Below, piece by piece: positions 24,281-38,624 of a stretch of DNA of 64,000 nucleotides (positions are counted from its first letter, which is position 1; every line of letters begins with the position of its first letter). The notes beneath the pieces were generated by a model. It ran no database searches. It saw nothing but the letters and a program-made list of their open reading frames with translations, and was not told the origin of the DNA. Position numbers and translations under genes: made by a program. Source of the DNA: Setophaga petechia (Eukaryota; Chordata; Aves; Passeriformes; Parulidae); the NCBI GenBank assembly GCA_024362935.1, contig JANCRA010000004.1, positions 27,581,121 through 27,645,120 on the forward strand. Direction: 5' to 3'.

Positions 24281-27200
24281 AGCTTGTGACATGCTTGGCA
24301 CTAAACGCTGTTTATGTCCGCAATTAATGCAGTTAATACTAGGTTAGTAACTGTGGCAGCCAGCCACGTGCATCGCCTGGCACATGGGTGCCTGCTCCCA
24401 GCCCAGGAGGCAGGCTTTGCTCTGCTCTTCAGAGCACACAGCCAGGCCAGTTCAAGCACATCTGGAGCCAGTTTAACCGGGGCCTCTCTCCAAAGCAGTA
24501 CTCGGCATTGCCAGTGTGTTCTTTCACACAAAATGCTATGAAAGGGGGAGAAGGAATTAGGACAAAAATGTGAGTGAGAGAAGATTAAAAAATGGGAGCG
24601 CGGGGCTCTTCCCAGTGGAAGCCACCCTGTCGCACCGCTTTTCATAGCCTGCCTGAGCAAGACCCAGCATCATGGAGCCCCTAACAGGGCCTCCAGAACC
24701 AGTCTGACCAGTTCCTGTTTCTCCTGTCTCTCCATGCAGTTGGACATCTCAGCGAGCAGTACAAACTTGTAGCTGCTGCTGGGCATCTGTTGTCTCCACC
24801 TGATGAGAGGCAGTGGCAAGGCTGTTCTTGGTAAAAGGTGGTTCACATAAGGACTGTACAATAAGCATGCAATCCCAAAGTAAAGTTTTCCAAAAAAGTC
24901 TTTCTCAAGACAGAGTCACCATGTTGCAATGGGAAGATTTTATGAGCTGGTTGCAAAAACCCATTTGTGCTTTTTGGGTGGGAGGTGAATTTTGAAACTG
25001 AATTTTTACAAAACTCTAAAGCTCTAGCAAGACTTCTGCATCATGTTCAGGGCTTCCTTGGGAAATCCAGTATCTTCAAACACTGCTTCTATGTCAAGGC
25101 ATACGCCTACAGACCTGCTCACTAATACACCAGCACACCAGTAGCATGACCTGTTTTTCTTTTGTGGCCACTTACAAAGTGAGAGCAGAATATACGTGCA
25201 AGTCGGTCACGCATTAAGTAAGTCACTATCATCTGTCACGTGTTTGTTCACTTATCTGCTCCCCAAGGAGAGGAGTGTTTGTTTTGAGGTTTTACATGCC
25301 TCTAAACATTTATTCCAGTAATGTCAAGGTCAAAGAAAGGTGTTCTTCACTTGCAGTAGGAGCTGGTGTAATCTGAGATAAGGTCCCAGGGGAAAGGAAG
25401 CCTACTTCACAGTCACGGCTTGGCCATCAAAAACACATGCATCCTGCACAGACACACATCAGCCTCCATCTGGAGGGCTACCTCATGTTAGAAGAACATC
25501 CCTGTCAACCCTCATGCTATAACCCAGTTCTTCATATAGTCTGAAATGGTCAGTCACATAAATTTCCTCTTTCCTTGGCATGGTAGCATTAAAAGCAAAG
25601 TCTTTTCTGTTCAAAACAAGGCCACAAGTACTAGAGTCATAGGTTCTTCAGTAATGTTTTAATCAAAATTATTAGTATTCTCTTACTTTTTGCTGAGTGA
25701 AGGGGAAAATTCAGCTTGTTTGTTGTTTTGATTTTGTTTGGGTTTTTTTAAATTAAGCTACAAATTCACTAAAGGAAATTAATACTTCACAGGATACAAA
25801 AGAATACAAAAGACCACATGTGTTTGCTGTTGCTGTTCTCCAGACTTCTTTATTGCATTCTTAGTCACTGCTTTTTCACCTGCTGCAAGCTATAAGCAAG
25901 AGGGTAGCAAATACATGGCAACACATGCTTTAAAGTGTGCTATTCTTTCCTGTTTCAAGGTTTTAGAATTTTAATTTTAATGCACACGCCTCCAAAATGC
26001 AACAAGAAAACCAAAATAACTGTCTTTTTACCAGAAAAAAAAAAAAAAAAACCCACTAAAAATTATCTTCAGCTGAGACACTTTTCATTTAGCCATGCTT
26101 AAATATCACAGAATTAATACTGCATGTAGACAACAAAAGGGTCATACACTCCTCAGGAATTAAAAAAATTAACATCTAGCAATGCAAAAATGCAAGTGTT
26201 TGAAAAAAGATTGTGTCCAAACAATGCAAGGATTATGAGGAAAGAAACTTCTATGCCCATTGAAGGGAAATGGCATCCTATGCAGTGTGAAATCATTTGG
26301 TATATACTAGAGAGATATCTCCTAAATAATGAAGAAGGGGGGATTAGTTGGAGTTCCTATTCATTGCTGAGTAGAACTTTCCACTATTTTTTCATCAATG
26401 CAAACTTGTGTTTAGGTAGACAGGGTAGTGTACGACAAATATTCCCTCTCCCACTGTAACAATTCAGGTGGGGAGACTTCCCCCGTTTAAAATGTCTTTT
26501 CTATCCATTTGCCTGCTGAGGATAATCAGAATGTTTAAGCATGGTGCATAGGCCCCAATCCTGGGGACAGGGAGGGGCTGACCAAAGCTAATGGAGCTAA
26601 GATTATTTAGTGGATTTATAAGTAGGATTCCCTGGACTCACTGCTGTTCATTATATATTTAAAACTTCAAAGTTGGAAATGTACAAAGCTGAGAATGGAC
26701 ATGGAGCACGCCCAGTCTTACCATTGTGTGTCAGTTATCATGTCCATACTAATGAAGTTAGCCAGACAGCTCTTCTCCCTGCAGCTGGAGGGCACAGATT
26801 GCAGGTGTAGCTCTCTTGGATAACTCCTAGTGGGAAGAAATGTGTGGGAAGCCCTGGTTTCAATACAGTAGTGAAGACTATGGAAGTCATTACAATCAAC
26901 TGGCAGAGAGGTCATTTTAGTTTATAGTGAAATCTGAGAGGAAGTGTGATGCATTTACGTGCTCACTGGGAGCCTTTTTCTCTGCCCAGGTGGCTGCAGC
27001 GTGCTTTGTTTCTTAGCAGCACGTTCACGAAGAATCAAAGAGTGGGAGAGTGAGCTGGAGAACACCTAGGCAATGGTCAGTGGAATTGGAATGTGAATAT
27101 GGAAGGCAAACAATGCCACCCCTCACAGCCAGATATCAGACCCGTGAGCAGCTATCAGCCCTCAGAATGAGCACTGCCTGAGGTAGTCGGTGTGCAGTCA

Positions 27201-29277
27201 AACCACATTTTACCAGATGAAAGAGGAAGAAAAGAGAATTTTACTCACTTTCTACTTCTTCATCCTGTTTCCTCAGATATGCAGGAGTTACAAGAGAAAG
27301 GGATCATTACAAGAAAGTCTTTGACCCACAATATAGAATAATTGCCCTGTTAGTAACAGTTTCTGCTGTGCACTGTGTGGGGTAGAGGTGGCTAAAATGT
27401 GTGCCTTCAGTGATTTGTTGACTAACCCAGTCTTTGTGGCCAACTCATGCATGTTCCACTGCAAACGCTTTTGATAACGCTGCTATAAAGGCTTGTGAAT
27501 GTCAGTGTAGGAGGGCAAAATATTTTGAGCTGCTTAGCTTCACTTTATAAATATTTTTGGAAGCCACCAGTGTGAAATGCTCCATTCACATTCAGCACTG
27601 AAAAAAATAATGGCTTCTTCTAAAACAAAGACACATCTGTCAGTGCAGTAGAGTATATGAATTTACATAATCTGCAGCACAGAAAAAGTACTTTCTCAAA
27701 CAAATTAAGTCAAAGCAGGCAGAGAAAGAACAGCATGAAGCTCTCTATGTAATGTCAACAATAATTAACAGAGTACTTTATAGTCTGCCAGTGCTTCCCA
27801 TGAATAAGGTACTCTCAGGCATTTGGTATGAACAGGCTGCCCTCCTGTTTCTCTGCTGCAATCCAAAGCTGCAAGTCTTCACTTTTACTGGCTAGCCTAT
27901 CATTAACTTTTAAATGTTGTATGCCACCCAACATTTCCCCTTAGAAGGACAAAGGACAGAGGGCATGAAGTTTCTGTTGCAACTGCTGCAGGGATTCATG
28001 GGGTTTGCTTTGCTGTGTCATACTGGGAAATTCGGGGAATTTACTGCTTTCTCAGATGCATCAAAAGAAAATTAAAAAGAAAAAAACAAAAAATAAACAA
28101 ACAAACCCAAACATGTGTTACCATGCACAGAACTTGTTAATCCCTTTATTCCTCAGTTTCCCTGTTGATATCTTGGGAGAAGGCAGCTTTCTTGTTTCCC
28201 TCACATACACATAAAACATTTGGAAGCTTTCTTCAACTCCTACTGATTCTCCAGGGACGCAGAGTGCAGACATTTTGAATCATGGACCCTCTTCTCTTAG
28301 ACTGCCCGTGCACAAGATGCAGAACTGACGTGAGGCTGCTTTTGTGCACAGAATAGTATTGTATTGCTGCTGTACCTCTGATTTAATCACACTGCCTTTG
28401 CATGTACTTACAGATTAGATTTCCAGTATTGCCACAGAGTGGGACATTCCTGACATCTTTCTCTTTTTGCAAATGGTAAAACTGCAGCTTTACCTAAAGC
28501 AGAGGGATTTCCACAGTTTTTTTTTTCCTTATAGACTAATTTTGACTGATTTCTTCCACGTGTAAGAGTGCTCAGAAGGTTGTCAGGGAGACAACTGTTG
28601 ACACAGCTTTACCCTGGTATTTGAAGGGCTTGGGCAGTTGAGTGCTTTTCAGCAGATTGTGCATTCGTGCAGATGCAAGCACACTGGCAAACTGCAGACC
28701 TGACTTATTCATTTGCTGGTCTGAGCTCACCAGCAAGCACTACCTCCAAACTACGACTGTAAGAGGAGGTCAGCATACCTCAGCTAGTGTTATTTGAACT
28801 GGGTTGAGCAACAGAAAAAACCTGGTGACCAAAAGTCAAGTACAGTCAGTGTGAGAGACAGGACTTATTTGGAAGGTTGGTCGGCACTGTGTACATTGCT
28901 GCTAGTAGCTCAGCTGGTTGTTTAAACTCATCCGGACCAATATAAAACACTGTAATAATGCTTCTCTGATGCCAGCATCTTTTGTAAAGTACAGCCCTGA
29001 GCTCAGAAATTCCCATCAGCCTGCAGTCTGTGTCATTGCCTCCAGCTCCTCTGTGGATCTCAGTGCTTTCTTCCTTTCCTTCCTGCAAGCTGTGACCAAA
29101 ATGAAATCAAAACTAGCCATCACGTTCCCTGAATTGGTGTAAAGGTTGAAAACAAGTATAATAAACTTTGCACTGACTGTGGCTAATTAGCACACAGGCA
29201 ATCATTTATGATTAAGCCATATAAAATGTTTGCTATTAGTGAAAGAACTGAATGCTTCAGTACACAGCAAAGGTCCA
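24281..29277. other. Unique non-coding DNA
   Basis: A 17-A run lies at 26035-26051, and A-rich low-complexity sequence at about 28065-28108. No exon with paired splice sites and a sensible open frame was found. A minus-strand piece with a good acceptor near 24800 is discussed among rejected items. Confidence 0.5.
26035..26051 (+). repeat. Poly-A tract (17 A)
   Basis: Seventeen uninterrupted A bases. No retroposed sequence with a recognisable source precedes it. Confidence 0.9.
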
Positions 29278-29400
29278 GGGCACAGAGAAGTTAAGTGACT
29301 TGCTCAGTTTGATGCAGCAATTCAGTGACAGAGGTAGAAATAGGCCACTCAGTTTTCTCTCTCAAAACAGTTCTAATCTCTAGATCATACTTTGATCTCC
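29278..29400 (+). mobile_element. MIR-family SINE relic
   Basis: The stretch cagagaagttaagtgacttg followed by ctcagtttgatgcagcaatt and cagtgacagaggtagaaata aligns with the MIR core (agaggttaagtgacttgccc, then the cacagc and gtggcagagc segments). MIRs are tRNA-derived SINEs that spread before amniotes diversified, so such a copy is over 300 million years old and survives only in fragments. Sense orientation is judged from the core. Confidence 0.7.
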
Positions 29401-32400
29401 CTTTAGCAGCAGAAAATAAAAAACCCTCTGTTCACGGTATAAGTCTTTACAGAAATTACTTTCAAGTTACAGACTCACCATTATCACATCACTGCAAGAT
29501 CAAACAAAGAGAGGGGCAGTAGGAGAGAAAAAGAAGGGTTACTTTGTGTCATTTACTTCTACAGTCTGCTCAACAAAGCCAAAGAGGAAAAACAATTTTT
29601 TTTTTCAGACAGATGTCTTTTACAGCACATGGGCGTATGTCAGAGACATTTTACTACAAAGGCTTTGTCCTTTGCATTCACAGCAGCCCGGATGTTTATC
29701 AGGATTTTCCATTCCCTAAATTCAAGATCACATTGGGATCTGTGTTAAGATGGCAGCAGTACATCAACAAAGTCCAAAGTACAAAATTCTTAGCAAAAAG
29801 AAAGCATTAACATAAATTGTTCCTGAACTAAGGCTGTGGTGGGGGAGTTCCTGTCATCTCTAAAGGAATGTCTGGAGCAGGAAACAGCCTAATTTCAATG
29901 CACTGGCTTGGAGAAAGTCTGTATGAGGGAATGATTGTCTTTCCTAATGGATTTACATATAGTAAATGTCTAAGTGCTCCATGCAAAGCATGTGGCCACA
30001 ATATCATGAAGACAACATCCCATTACTTACTATATAACTATATAACTATATAACTATATAATCTCATACACATATTGTGCTCTCAGTGTGCCTGCAGCAA
30101 TCCTCTGATTTGTTTATTCATAAGGGCAGTTTGTAATTCTTGAAGTTATCTAGCACAACAGAGAACATTACACACAGAGACAAACTAAATTTAATATTCC
30201 TACACTCTTCTTCTCTTAGGCCAGGACTCAACAGCATCTTGCATTTCCTCTCTCCTCACCCCGTGCTTATAGTGCGCATAATCTCAGTCCACGGATTGCT
30301 ACAGGATCCTTCCACTGACTTGTATCCTTCCTTGGTGAGGTGGTGTTCTTTCTAGGAACAAAGCAGGTCACTGAGTGTTGCTCTAAGGCAGTTCTCCCAG
30401 CCTCTCTGCCCGTAGAACAGCACAGTAGAGCACATGCTCTCCCAGCAAGCTGATCTGCTCCATTCCCTGGAAATTTCAATCACCAAGACACATCAGCAAT
30501 AGTAGAAGCACCTGTTCCCAAACCCAATACTTTTTTCACTTGGGATGACATTTTGCTTCCACAAGACATTCTGTTCCCTGGCACCACCATGGATTGAATT
30601 GCTTCACTTGAGAGGAAATTTCATTGTAAGCCAGAAGGACAGCATGCTCCAACACAGTGCAGAAAAAGAGGATAGGCAGAAATAGCAGAGATGTCTGAGG
30701 TCCCTTTTGCTTCTGTTCGGAATATAAACAATCTCACAATTCTTCTCTGTGCCAATTCTCTTGTAGGTTGAATTAACTGTTTTCCCATTTTAGTGACCCT
30801 AGTTTCTCAAGAAGGTAAGACATCAGGTAATCTTATACTTTACTACCAGTGCTACTGTGTAGTCTCACACAGCATTTGTGCACTGTCCTTGCATTCACCA
30901 GCAAGAAATGAACAGATCCATCCATCAGGCTCCAGGAAATGTGTATCTGCAGAGAAGGGAGCTCATGTCTGTTACTGGTAGCAGCAAGTCCTTCCCCAGT
31001 GAGTCTGAACAGCCTCTCTCTCCAGGTTAAACCAAAAGGCTTTGGTTGTCTCTCAGAGATGTGAGTGAATGGATGTGATGCCCCAAAACTCCCACCTCTC
31101 AGATGATATACTACTTATGTGAAAACAGTGGGTAAGCTTCTGGCAGCTCTTCCTGTTTAAAATGGACTGGGGAAAAGCAGCATGTAATTTTCTGGCACCA
31201 ACACTGGAACACTAAAACTTATGAGTCCCCACAGCTATTCCCACCTGTTCTTACAGCAATATTATATGGGACATATACCCACCCATGAGTCTATCTGTGA
31301 TGTTTTTATAGCTCAAACTGTAAAAAAACCCCAAAAACAACACAACCCAACCCAGACCCCAGACTTTCCTGCATAGGAAAAAGGGTGTAAAACAGCAGGT
31401 GGAAATTTCACCTGTTTTCACATCTCACTTAAGTGGTGTCTAAACTCCTTCTATAGAAGGGAATAAAAGCAGGACAGATGAGTATTAACCCAAAGGTGAT
31501 ACTGACCAGAGATACTGTAACACCTGAATATGAGGGTGAGTCAGCCGAAGATGTTTGTCTTCTATGCAGAGTCCTAAAATTTGGCTGTCTGTTACAGGAA
31601 ATTGCACTAATACTGAATCACAGTTCTGTATGCATCATCATCATGTACAGATGTTTTCCATGGTGAGGAAGTTGCTGTTAGGTAAGTTTTAAAACTTTAT
31701 GCAATAATTTTATTTCAAAATGTGTCCTAGAGTGTCCAGTTTTTCTTGTGCATCAAAGTATCTGCAGTATTTATGATTTGTATTCTCTTCAGTAAAAACT
31801 CTGACCAAGACACTCCAGGGATAGGTGCAACAACCCTTTCATATTCTACCTGGAAAAGACAAATAGTTTGCAACTATTCTCTAAAAAAACACACAGAAAA
31901 GAAGATGAAAGAACTGAAAAGGATCAGTGGAATGCTCATAAAATGGAGACTGATCTCATGACAAATGTACTAGGATTGCCTAGAATTTTTCTTAGATATC
32001 TTTAATTTTTTCCACATGATTTTTTGTTAGTGGATGTATCTTCAGAAGGAATATACTAATTTAAAAATGCTTCCATTGTGATTAGAATAGGCAAGATTTC
32101 TGTGCTCCAGAAACTTTTTAAAAAGTCTTGGGAAATAACTTTTAAAAGTCCCAAAGATTCTAGAGATTGACAGGGAGTTAATTCAACTCATCTGTAGCAA
32201 AACATGTTTAAAGTTTATTTCTTTTAATAGCTATTATGTTAACAGTGCAGTAAAGAGATATGCTGATAATAGAAAAATCTTCCTTCTTGCAAATAATAAC
32301 AGTAATAAGGCATTACTGTACAAGGGGAAAAAGAAGAAAAGCGTTTTATCCTGGATACTCTTTCCCCTCTGATAATATGGCCTTTGGCAAACTGTGATGC

Positions 32401-35400
32401 TACAGGTCTTTAAATAGTGAAGTTTCCAAACAAAAGATTGTGTAAAAAAGATTTGAAGGAGATATATTTATAATTAATGATGGAGCTTGGAAGAACTCCA
32501 ACAATGAAAGCAATTCTTGTTTTCTAACCTGAAGCACAAGCTTTCTATAAACACACAGAGTGAAGATTACTCCCGTAAAGAAGCAAAGCGATGAAGTAAA
32601 GCAGGGTACACATACCGTACTTTAAAATGTTTCAGACTTCCAGATGTCCTCAACCAAGATGTAAGCTATCTATCACAGATAGATTTGGGATGTAACATCA
32701 ATGGAAGTCTGTGGAGACAACCTTGCTACTACATCAATACAGCCCCAAAAGGTCCTGCTTCCTTGCATAATTACTCCTGGCTGGAAACAGTTCTACTATC
32801 TTTTTGGTAGCCCATAAGTCCGCATTGCATAGAGTGAAGCAGATGAACTGCAGTTGTTCTTTTAGTGTTTAGTGTTTTGTTCTCCTGGTGTGTGCTGTTT
32901 TTATATGTTCACTGCTTGTTCTCTGATTAAGACTTTAGCCTAAATATAGGGGGGAAGGGAAGGGGTGGTTTGGTCTTTGCAAAAACCAAACCAAAGCTCT
33001 TTCAGTTCCAGGTCCCATTTTTAATGAGCCCTGAAAGTTAAATCCTGGATGGCTTGGGTAAGTGCTTCTAATTCTAGCCTACTCCTATTTAAAACAAGAG
33101 GGAGGATGTGTTTTTAAGAAGCTAAAAGTAGTATGGCCTGGAATGAAGTCTCTGAAGACATTTAGGGAGTATTCAGATAAACAATTCCATTCCTCTCCCC
33201 ACCCCTTATATCTCTCATTAATTTTTACACTATCCCTTCCTTGCTTTCTATCTCTCAGATATTGTTTGCTTCCTTCAATTTCCAATGGAGCTTGAAATTA
33301 GATTTCTTTTGCCACCTTGCTAGTGCACAAAGATCTGAACCGCACATCCTAGTGAAAGTTAACTCCCAGACTGAGTTAACTGAGTCACTGAGTTATCTTC
33401 CACCTCTGTACATGAACTGGCTGAAACCACACAAAAGAAATTACTGTGTAGTTCTGTGTCCAACTCACACCATCGTTATTTGATTGTTGAAAGGATAACT
33501 CTGAGTTTAGTCGGACAGAAATAGAACCACCCAATTGTAATGGATTTAGTCTCCATTTATGACAGCAGAAATTGGGCCACACTGTTACTCAAGATAGAAA
33601 CAGCACTCATTGTAACAATTTATAACTTCATCAGGAGTTAACTTGGGAGCTGCAAGCTGGCAGCAATAATTCATACATTGCTGCAAACTGTATTTTCATA
33701 ATTTCTGTTGATACTGGCAAAGTACTTGTTTTGGCTTTCTGCATGTTGCAGTCATTAGTATAATATAACATAACCACTCAGATATATTTAGGAGAAGGTC
33801 ATTTTTATACAAATTATTATGTACTGGGAAGTTAAATAAACAACCAAGTTAAAGATATCAACAATCCCACTCCTTGATATATGCCGAAGTGAATTTTAAA
33901 CACTAGTTGGTTCAATTGGAGGAAAAGTCATGCAGTGATTATGTCAGCTGGAAGACAGAGGACATTGGACAGAGGACAAAGGACATCTCCTTTTATTTGA
34001 GACTCACCTGGAACGCTGCTCCTTAAAACGGGCTGAATACATCTGTAAAGCTAGAAGTGCTCAAAGACAAGCTAAAACACTCTTGGTCACTATACCATTA
34101 GCAAGATTACTCATCCTGTTCATAATAATGAAAATTCCTATTGAGACTTCGCTGAGCAAAAAGTACAGTATCCTGAATATTTATTAACAGCTCTTTGGAA
34201 TGTGTTTCCAAGGCACAAAAGGACACTGACCTTGAAAATACTATTTGGGTGGAAGTAAAAGTCCACAGTTTTCATTTTGCAAGTTTGTAACCGTAAAAGT
34301 TACAAAACAAGTCACTTTTGAGAAGTACTCATCTTTTACGCTCATTAGATTGCAATCCAGCGATGACTGAACATGATATTTAAACAGTAGTGTTTTTGCC
34401 AATGAGTTGCATGATCAACACGAACTGCTAATGTTTTCTATTCTAAACCTTCTCAAAATGTCAAGTGTTCTTGTCAGCTGAGTGGAAGTGGCATAAAAGT
34501 AACTTTTGAAGTTGTTGTTGATGAGATACCCTTGGGAAATGCAGTATATATACTGAAATGATATTCGCAATATTCTCTAATCTCCCCTGCTGCAAAAGAA
34601 TTAGGCTCCAAACTCACATTTCCATTGATGGTAAGGCAGCACAGTCTGGGTCTTCCTTCCAAAAAAGACACTGAGCATTCTTAAATAACACAGGTCTTGT
34701 GTTCTGAATTTTCTTAAGTAGCAAGAAAATAAAAACCTAAATTAAAGAAATTAATTTTGAAAACCTATACTTGACAACTACCTGTTACAACCCTCGTAAT
34801 TCCAGCTCTGTTAATTTTAGGAGTTTTTTACACAGCATGTCACCAGGACAGCAGAAAAATTCACAGTTGTCTGAGTCACACTGGCTATAGCAGATTCACA
34901 GATTTCTTCATTCCCAGTTTCTTCTGTGCCTTGGAACATCAGACAAAGGTAAGGAAACTGGTGCATTACCTAAGAAGACCTGGGCTCACTCCCTGTTATC
35001 ACATGGTTATCATGCAGAACTATTTTGAATAACAAACTGAGGCAGAACTTTGATGTGCCTGTCCACAGGTCTCGCAGCCTTAGTCAGGTGCCTCCAGAGT
35101 TCTTTTGGCTCTTGTAGGGCAGTTGCCCCTTCTTGTTTTCACCCCAATGCAGCAGGAAGAACAACAGGCTTCTAGGTTTTTGGCCCAAAGCAGTGCTGAT
35201 GATGTTTGTTACACCATTTACAGCAAAAGCCATGAAATTATTTGCTTCTCAAGTTCCAGTTAAGTCAAGATCATCACCAACACTGTATTTCCAGTGCCAT
35301 GGGTTTCACATGTTGCAGTTCAGGTGTTTCTTGGAGTCCCCTTTTTGACTACCAAACAAAATTTTTTTACTCAATTATTTTCCAGAAATTTAGTTAGACA

Positions 35401-35471
35401 GGTGGAACTTTATGGACTACTAGCACAGGGACTGCACACTTGTGATCAGTGCTTGGTACTTTATTCACACA
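29401..35471. other. Unique AT-rich non-coding DNA
   Basis: A 14-bp palindrome acttttt/aaaaagt lies at 32113-32126, and an 8-bp-arm hairpin tttgtaac/gttacaaa at 34284-34306. An AP-1-like tgagtca lies in a gagttaact-rich stretch near 33380. No exon or repeat family was recognised apart from the tandem array listed separately. Confidence 0.5.
30031..30062 (+). repeat. 8-bp tandem array (tatataac)
   Basis: About four copies of tatataac in tandem, the last imperfect. Confidence 0.85.
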
Positions 35472-35610
35472 TCAGAGAGTCGCAGAATGGGTCAGGTTAG
35501 AAGGGACCACAATGCAATTTCCCTGCTCAAGAAGGGCCATCCTAGAACATGTGGCACAGGATTGTGTCCAGATAGTTCTTGAATATGTCTTTTCCTCAGA
35601 AGGTGCTGAA
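35472..35610 (-). mobile_element. CR1 3'-end fragment, antisense
   Basis: Read on the minus strand, this ends with a CR1 tail. The plus strand gives cgcagaatgggtcaggttag then aagggaccac, followed by ctgctcaagaagggccatcc and tagaacatgtggcacaggat. It is the reverse complement of the last part of the copy at 58.3-59.3 kb (gctctaggatggccctgctt ... aacctggcccattctg), with a short deletion, so the two belong to the same subfamily. A short minus-strand open frame crossing it is just decayed CR1. Confidence 0.88.
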
Positions 35611-36854
35611 ATGCCCTAAAGTCTCTGTTCACTTGTGGAAACACAGATTGGTATTTTTTGCTGCAGTTCCATGCACAAATGTCTGATTGCAATAATAAAT
35701 AGTATTTTGGACAGGGAAACTCAGTTTTCAGCACACCACAGCAACTACAGTGGTACAAAGGACAAGCGTTTATAAAGATGAGCTTTTGTAAATGGCACTT
35801 TATGGGTAAAGTGAAAATAAGCATAAAAATCTAAAAGCCGGGTAGAATTTGGTATGTATTTTTATTATTCGATTTTGTATCTGCATTTTTTCACTTGACC
35901 TGTAGCAAGCATTAGTTAGGATATCAGTTCCATTAAATAAACATTTCAGAATTTGAGTGCTTTCAAATTGCTGACTGCTCATTTGTGATCATTTAGTAAC
36001 ACTCAGTGATGATGTCTCTATAATAAGTAATTCATGTCTAAACTGGCTTTCACACTGCTGTAATGTAAAAGTTCAAGCATGCTGGTAAAACAAGTTGGCC
36101 TCCTAAGAACATTTCAGGATCATTTCACACGTTTGATCACATCTGGTCTTGTAACTATGACACTCCTGGATCTAAAAGCCTGTTTTCACCCAGGTAATAT
36201 ACAGTACTGCAGCCTCATTTGCATTGTGTTCACAAACATACCAAGTGGGTTGAAAACTGCACAGGGATGTTCAGCAGAAAGGGTAACCCACATCCAGAGA
36301 TATCCAGAATGTGGGTTATGTACAGGTAGAAGAGGTGGATGAGTACAGCTGCCACATCCAGGTCAATGAGATGCATCTGGGTTCTCGGCCCATCCTTGCC
36401 TCAGCTGGCTTCCTCTGTAAACCAGGCAACCGGGCCAGTGGGAGAGGCTGCTTTGCAGCTCACCCTGCAAGGAGGGCACTTTCACTATTAACCCAAACAG
36501 CTCACACAGTCCTGACAGTTGTAAAGCCCAGCATTTTGCAATATCGACTCACTGCCATGAAGTATTAAATTAATCTTTAGAACATGAGGTAGGAGCTTTC
36601 TTAGTTACTAACAAGGACCACAAACTCCTCAATGAAGTACAGGGACATAAATGCAACAAAAAACATCCTACCAGTACGATTTTTTAACCAAAACATCAGA
36701 AGCCAGGGGACTGATTAGAAGCAGAGGCTGCTAAATTTTGAATAAAGAAATAGTGACTTTAATGCTTATAATTTTCAGGTGATTTATTTAATCTTCACAC
36801 ACATCCACAATGAAGGAAGGCAAAACAATTCTGTCTGTGCTACATGGGGATGAT
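35611..36854. other. Unique non-coding DNA
   Basis: No recognisable repeat, exon or RNA. Open frames are under 90 codons. Confidence 0.5.
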
Positions 36855-36955
36855 AAGGCAGCGAGAATACAGAATCTGCCCAAGGCCAGCATGAAGAGTC
36901 TGGAATGCCTGGCTGCCAGCCCCATTCTCAAAATACACAGTTCCTTTCTAGAGAC
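36855..36955 (+). mobile_element. Possible MIR-like SINE relic
   Basis: The words gaatctgcccaaggccagc and the following tctggaatgcctggctgccagccc resemble the MIR 3' half (cttgcccaaggtcacacagc ... gaacccaggtctcctgactcccagccc). The match is short and interrupted, so this is tentative. Confidence 0.35.
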
Positions 36956-38624
36956 AGCAGCTGTTTGTTCTCTGACACTTATAGAGCATCTAAGATTATT
37001 TCCATTGACGTTAATAATCTCTGCAGCCCAGTGAGAACAAAATTGGGTCATAGGTGTTTAAACTAGCCCAATTTCACTGAAGACTCCTGGTAAACTCATG
37101 GTTGCACACAACTCTGTAATTATCAGGTTCAGTTTGGGAAGCTGAGTGGGACATGCAGAAGACTGGGGCAGTAACACAAAAGCTATACACTCAGCTTTGC
37201 TGCCACAAGCATGGCCAGTCTTTTGGCCAGGACAATTCCTGTAGCCTGAAATGAAGCTGAGGGTTGCATGCACTCTGTGTATCCTCCTATGCCATTGCTA
37301 GAGGTGTGTACCTTCTGCAAGGAAAATCCAAGCATTTCCCCAGCCTGTGGCCAATGCAGGCACCAGAGACGTGAACGCACAATACCTTGGGCAAAAAGGC
37401 TTCCTCTAGGATATATGAGTATCCATCTGCCTTTCAGCTGGGTGATGGGCTTGTCCATCCCATGACAAAGGGAGCATTGTGGGGTTCCAGGGGAAGTGGC
37501 TAACAAGGGTATATAGACAGGAGAATTGTCCCTGCAACGCAGGATCCAGATTTGAAGCCCATCCCCAGCTAGGATGTCCTTGTTATGCTCTGGTATCTTT
37601 GTGAGACCTTGGGCAAAGCATAAGCATTTAAACTTTTTTCCAAAACAAAGCTGAGGATATTATATTTTTAAAAATGCTATGTTCACCAAAATTTGATCAT
37701 TTTAAGGCAGCAGAATTGCATTGAAGAGGGAGGGCAATACCTTGTGACTCAAGAAAGACCTCAGTGCTTCTGACTTCCATCAAGTTTCTGCACAAGCAGG
37801 ACACAGAAGCCAGGGGCCATGAGCCACTGACATTTGTATATCAGGAACAGTAGCATTTAAATGAACATGCTGATTTCCACTGAAGAAATTTGTCCTTATT
37901 ACTTTTTTTTTTTTTTGAGCAGTGGTAGGCAGAGTGAAAATGGATGCCAATCTGACTGTTTATTACAAATTTTCTCCTGCTTTTTGTACCAGATTTGGCC
38001 CTTACTGTATGTCCAGAGGACATACTGAGACACTATAGGCATTTCACTGGGCAATCCTGAGTTGCTGCATAGCACTCTGGACATTCTTACTGTCACTGAA
38101 GAAATGCAGGTACTATGAAATGATAATTAAGCCCGCCTAAGAATCCCAAACTGTGTCAAACAGCTAACACTGAGTCTTGTGTAATAACCTACAATTAGCA
38201 TGTAATGCCCAAGGCATTTGCACATTGACAACATGGTTTAATCCAGTAATAAAGCAGGCTAAAATTATTATTTTAGCTAATAGTATTTTTAACAGAAGTG
38301 AAGGTACAGAAAAGAAGCTACAGAAATATATTGATTTCACTTATGCTTCCTTGACAAGTCTGTATAGATTTTGTTATTTATGGTCCATTTTTTCAAAAAG
38401 GACCCAAGGCAAATGTAGAAATCCCTGGTTGTATGAAATGGATGGTTGTGCATCAAAATGAGGGATTTGCATGTTTAACTGCCCATATTTGTATCCTTCT
38501 ATCCAGTTTGCATATGCAAAGGCAAAGATTGTTATATTTATCAGTGCATAAATGAAAGGAGAAGAGATAAATGACCTGGTTTGCAGAGGTGCTGAGCACA
38601 TGCAGTTTCCATTTATTTCAACTG
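36956..38624. other. Unique non-coding DNA
   Basis: A 14-T run lies at 37903-37916. Nothing else is supported. The 107-codon minus frame at 37183-37506 has no recognisable domain. Confidence 0.5.

Noticed and set aside
24662..24799. Minus-strand open stretch after a good acceptor (cctctcatcag), peptide including LAEMSNCMERQEKQELVRLV
   Set aside because: The acceptor looks real and the peptide is somewhat protein-like, but it ends at a stop after 45 codons with no partner exon or recognised family. Kept only as a weak lead.
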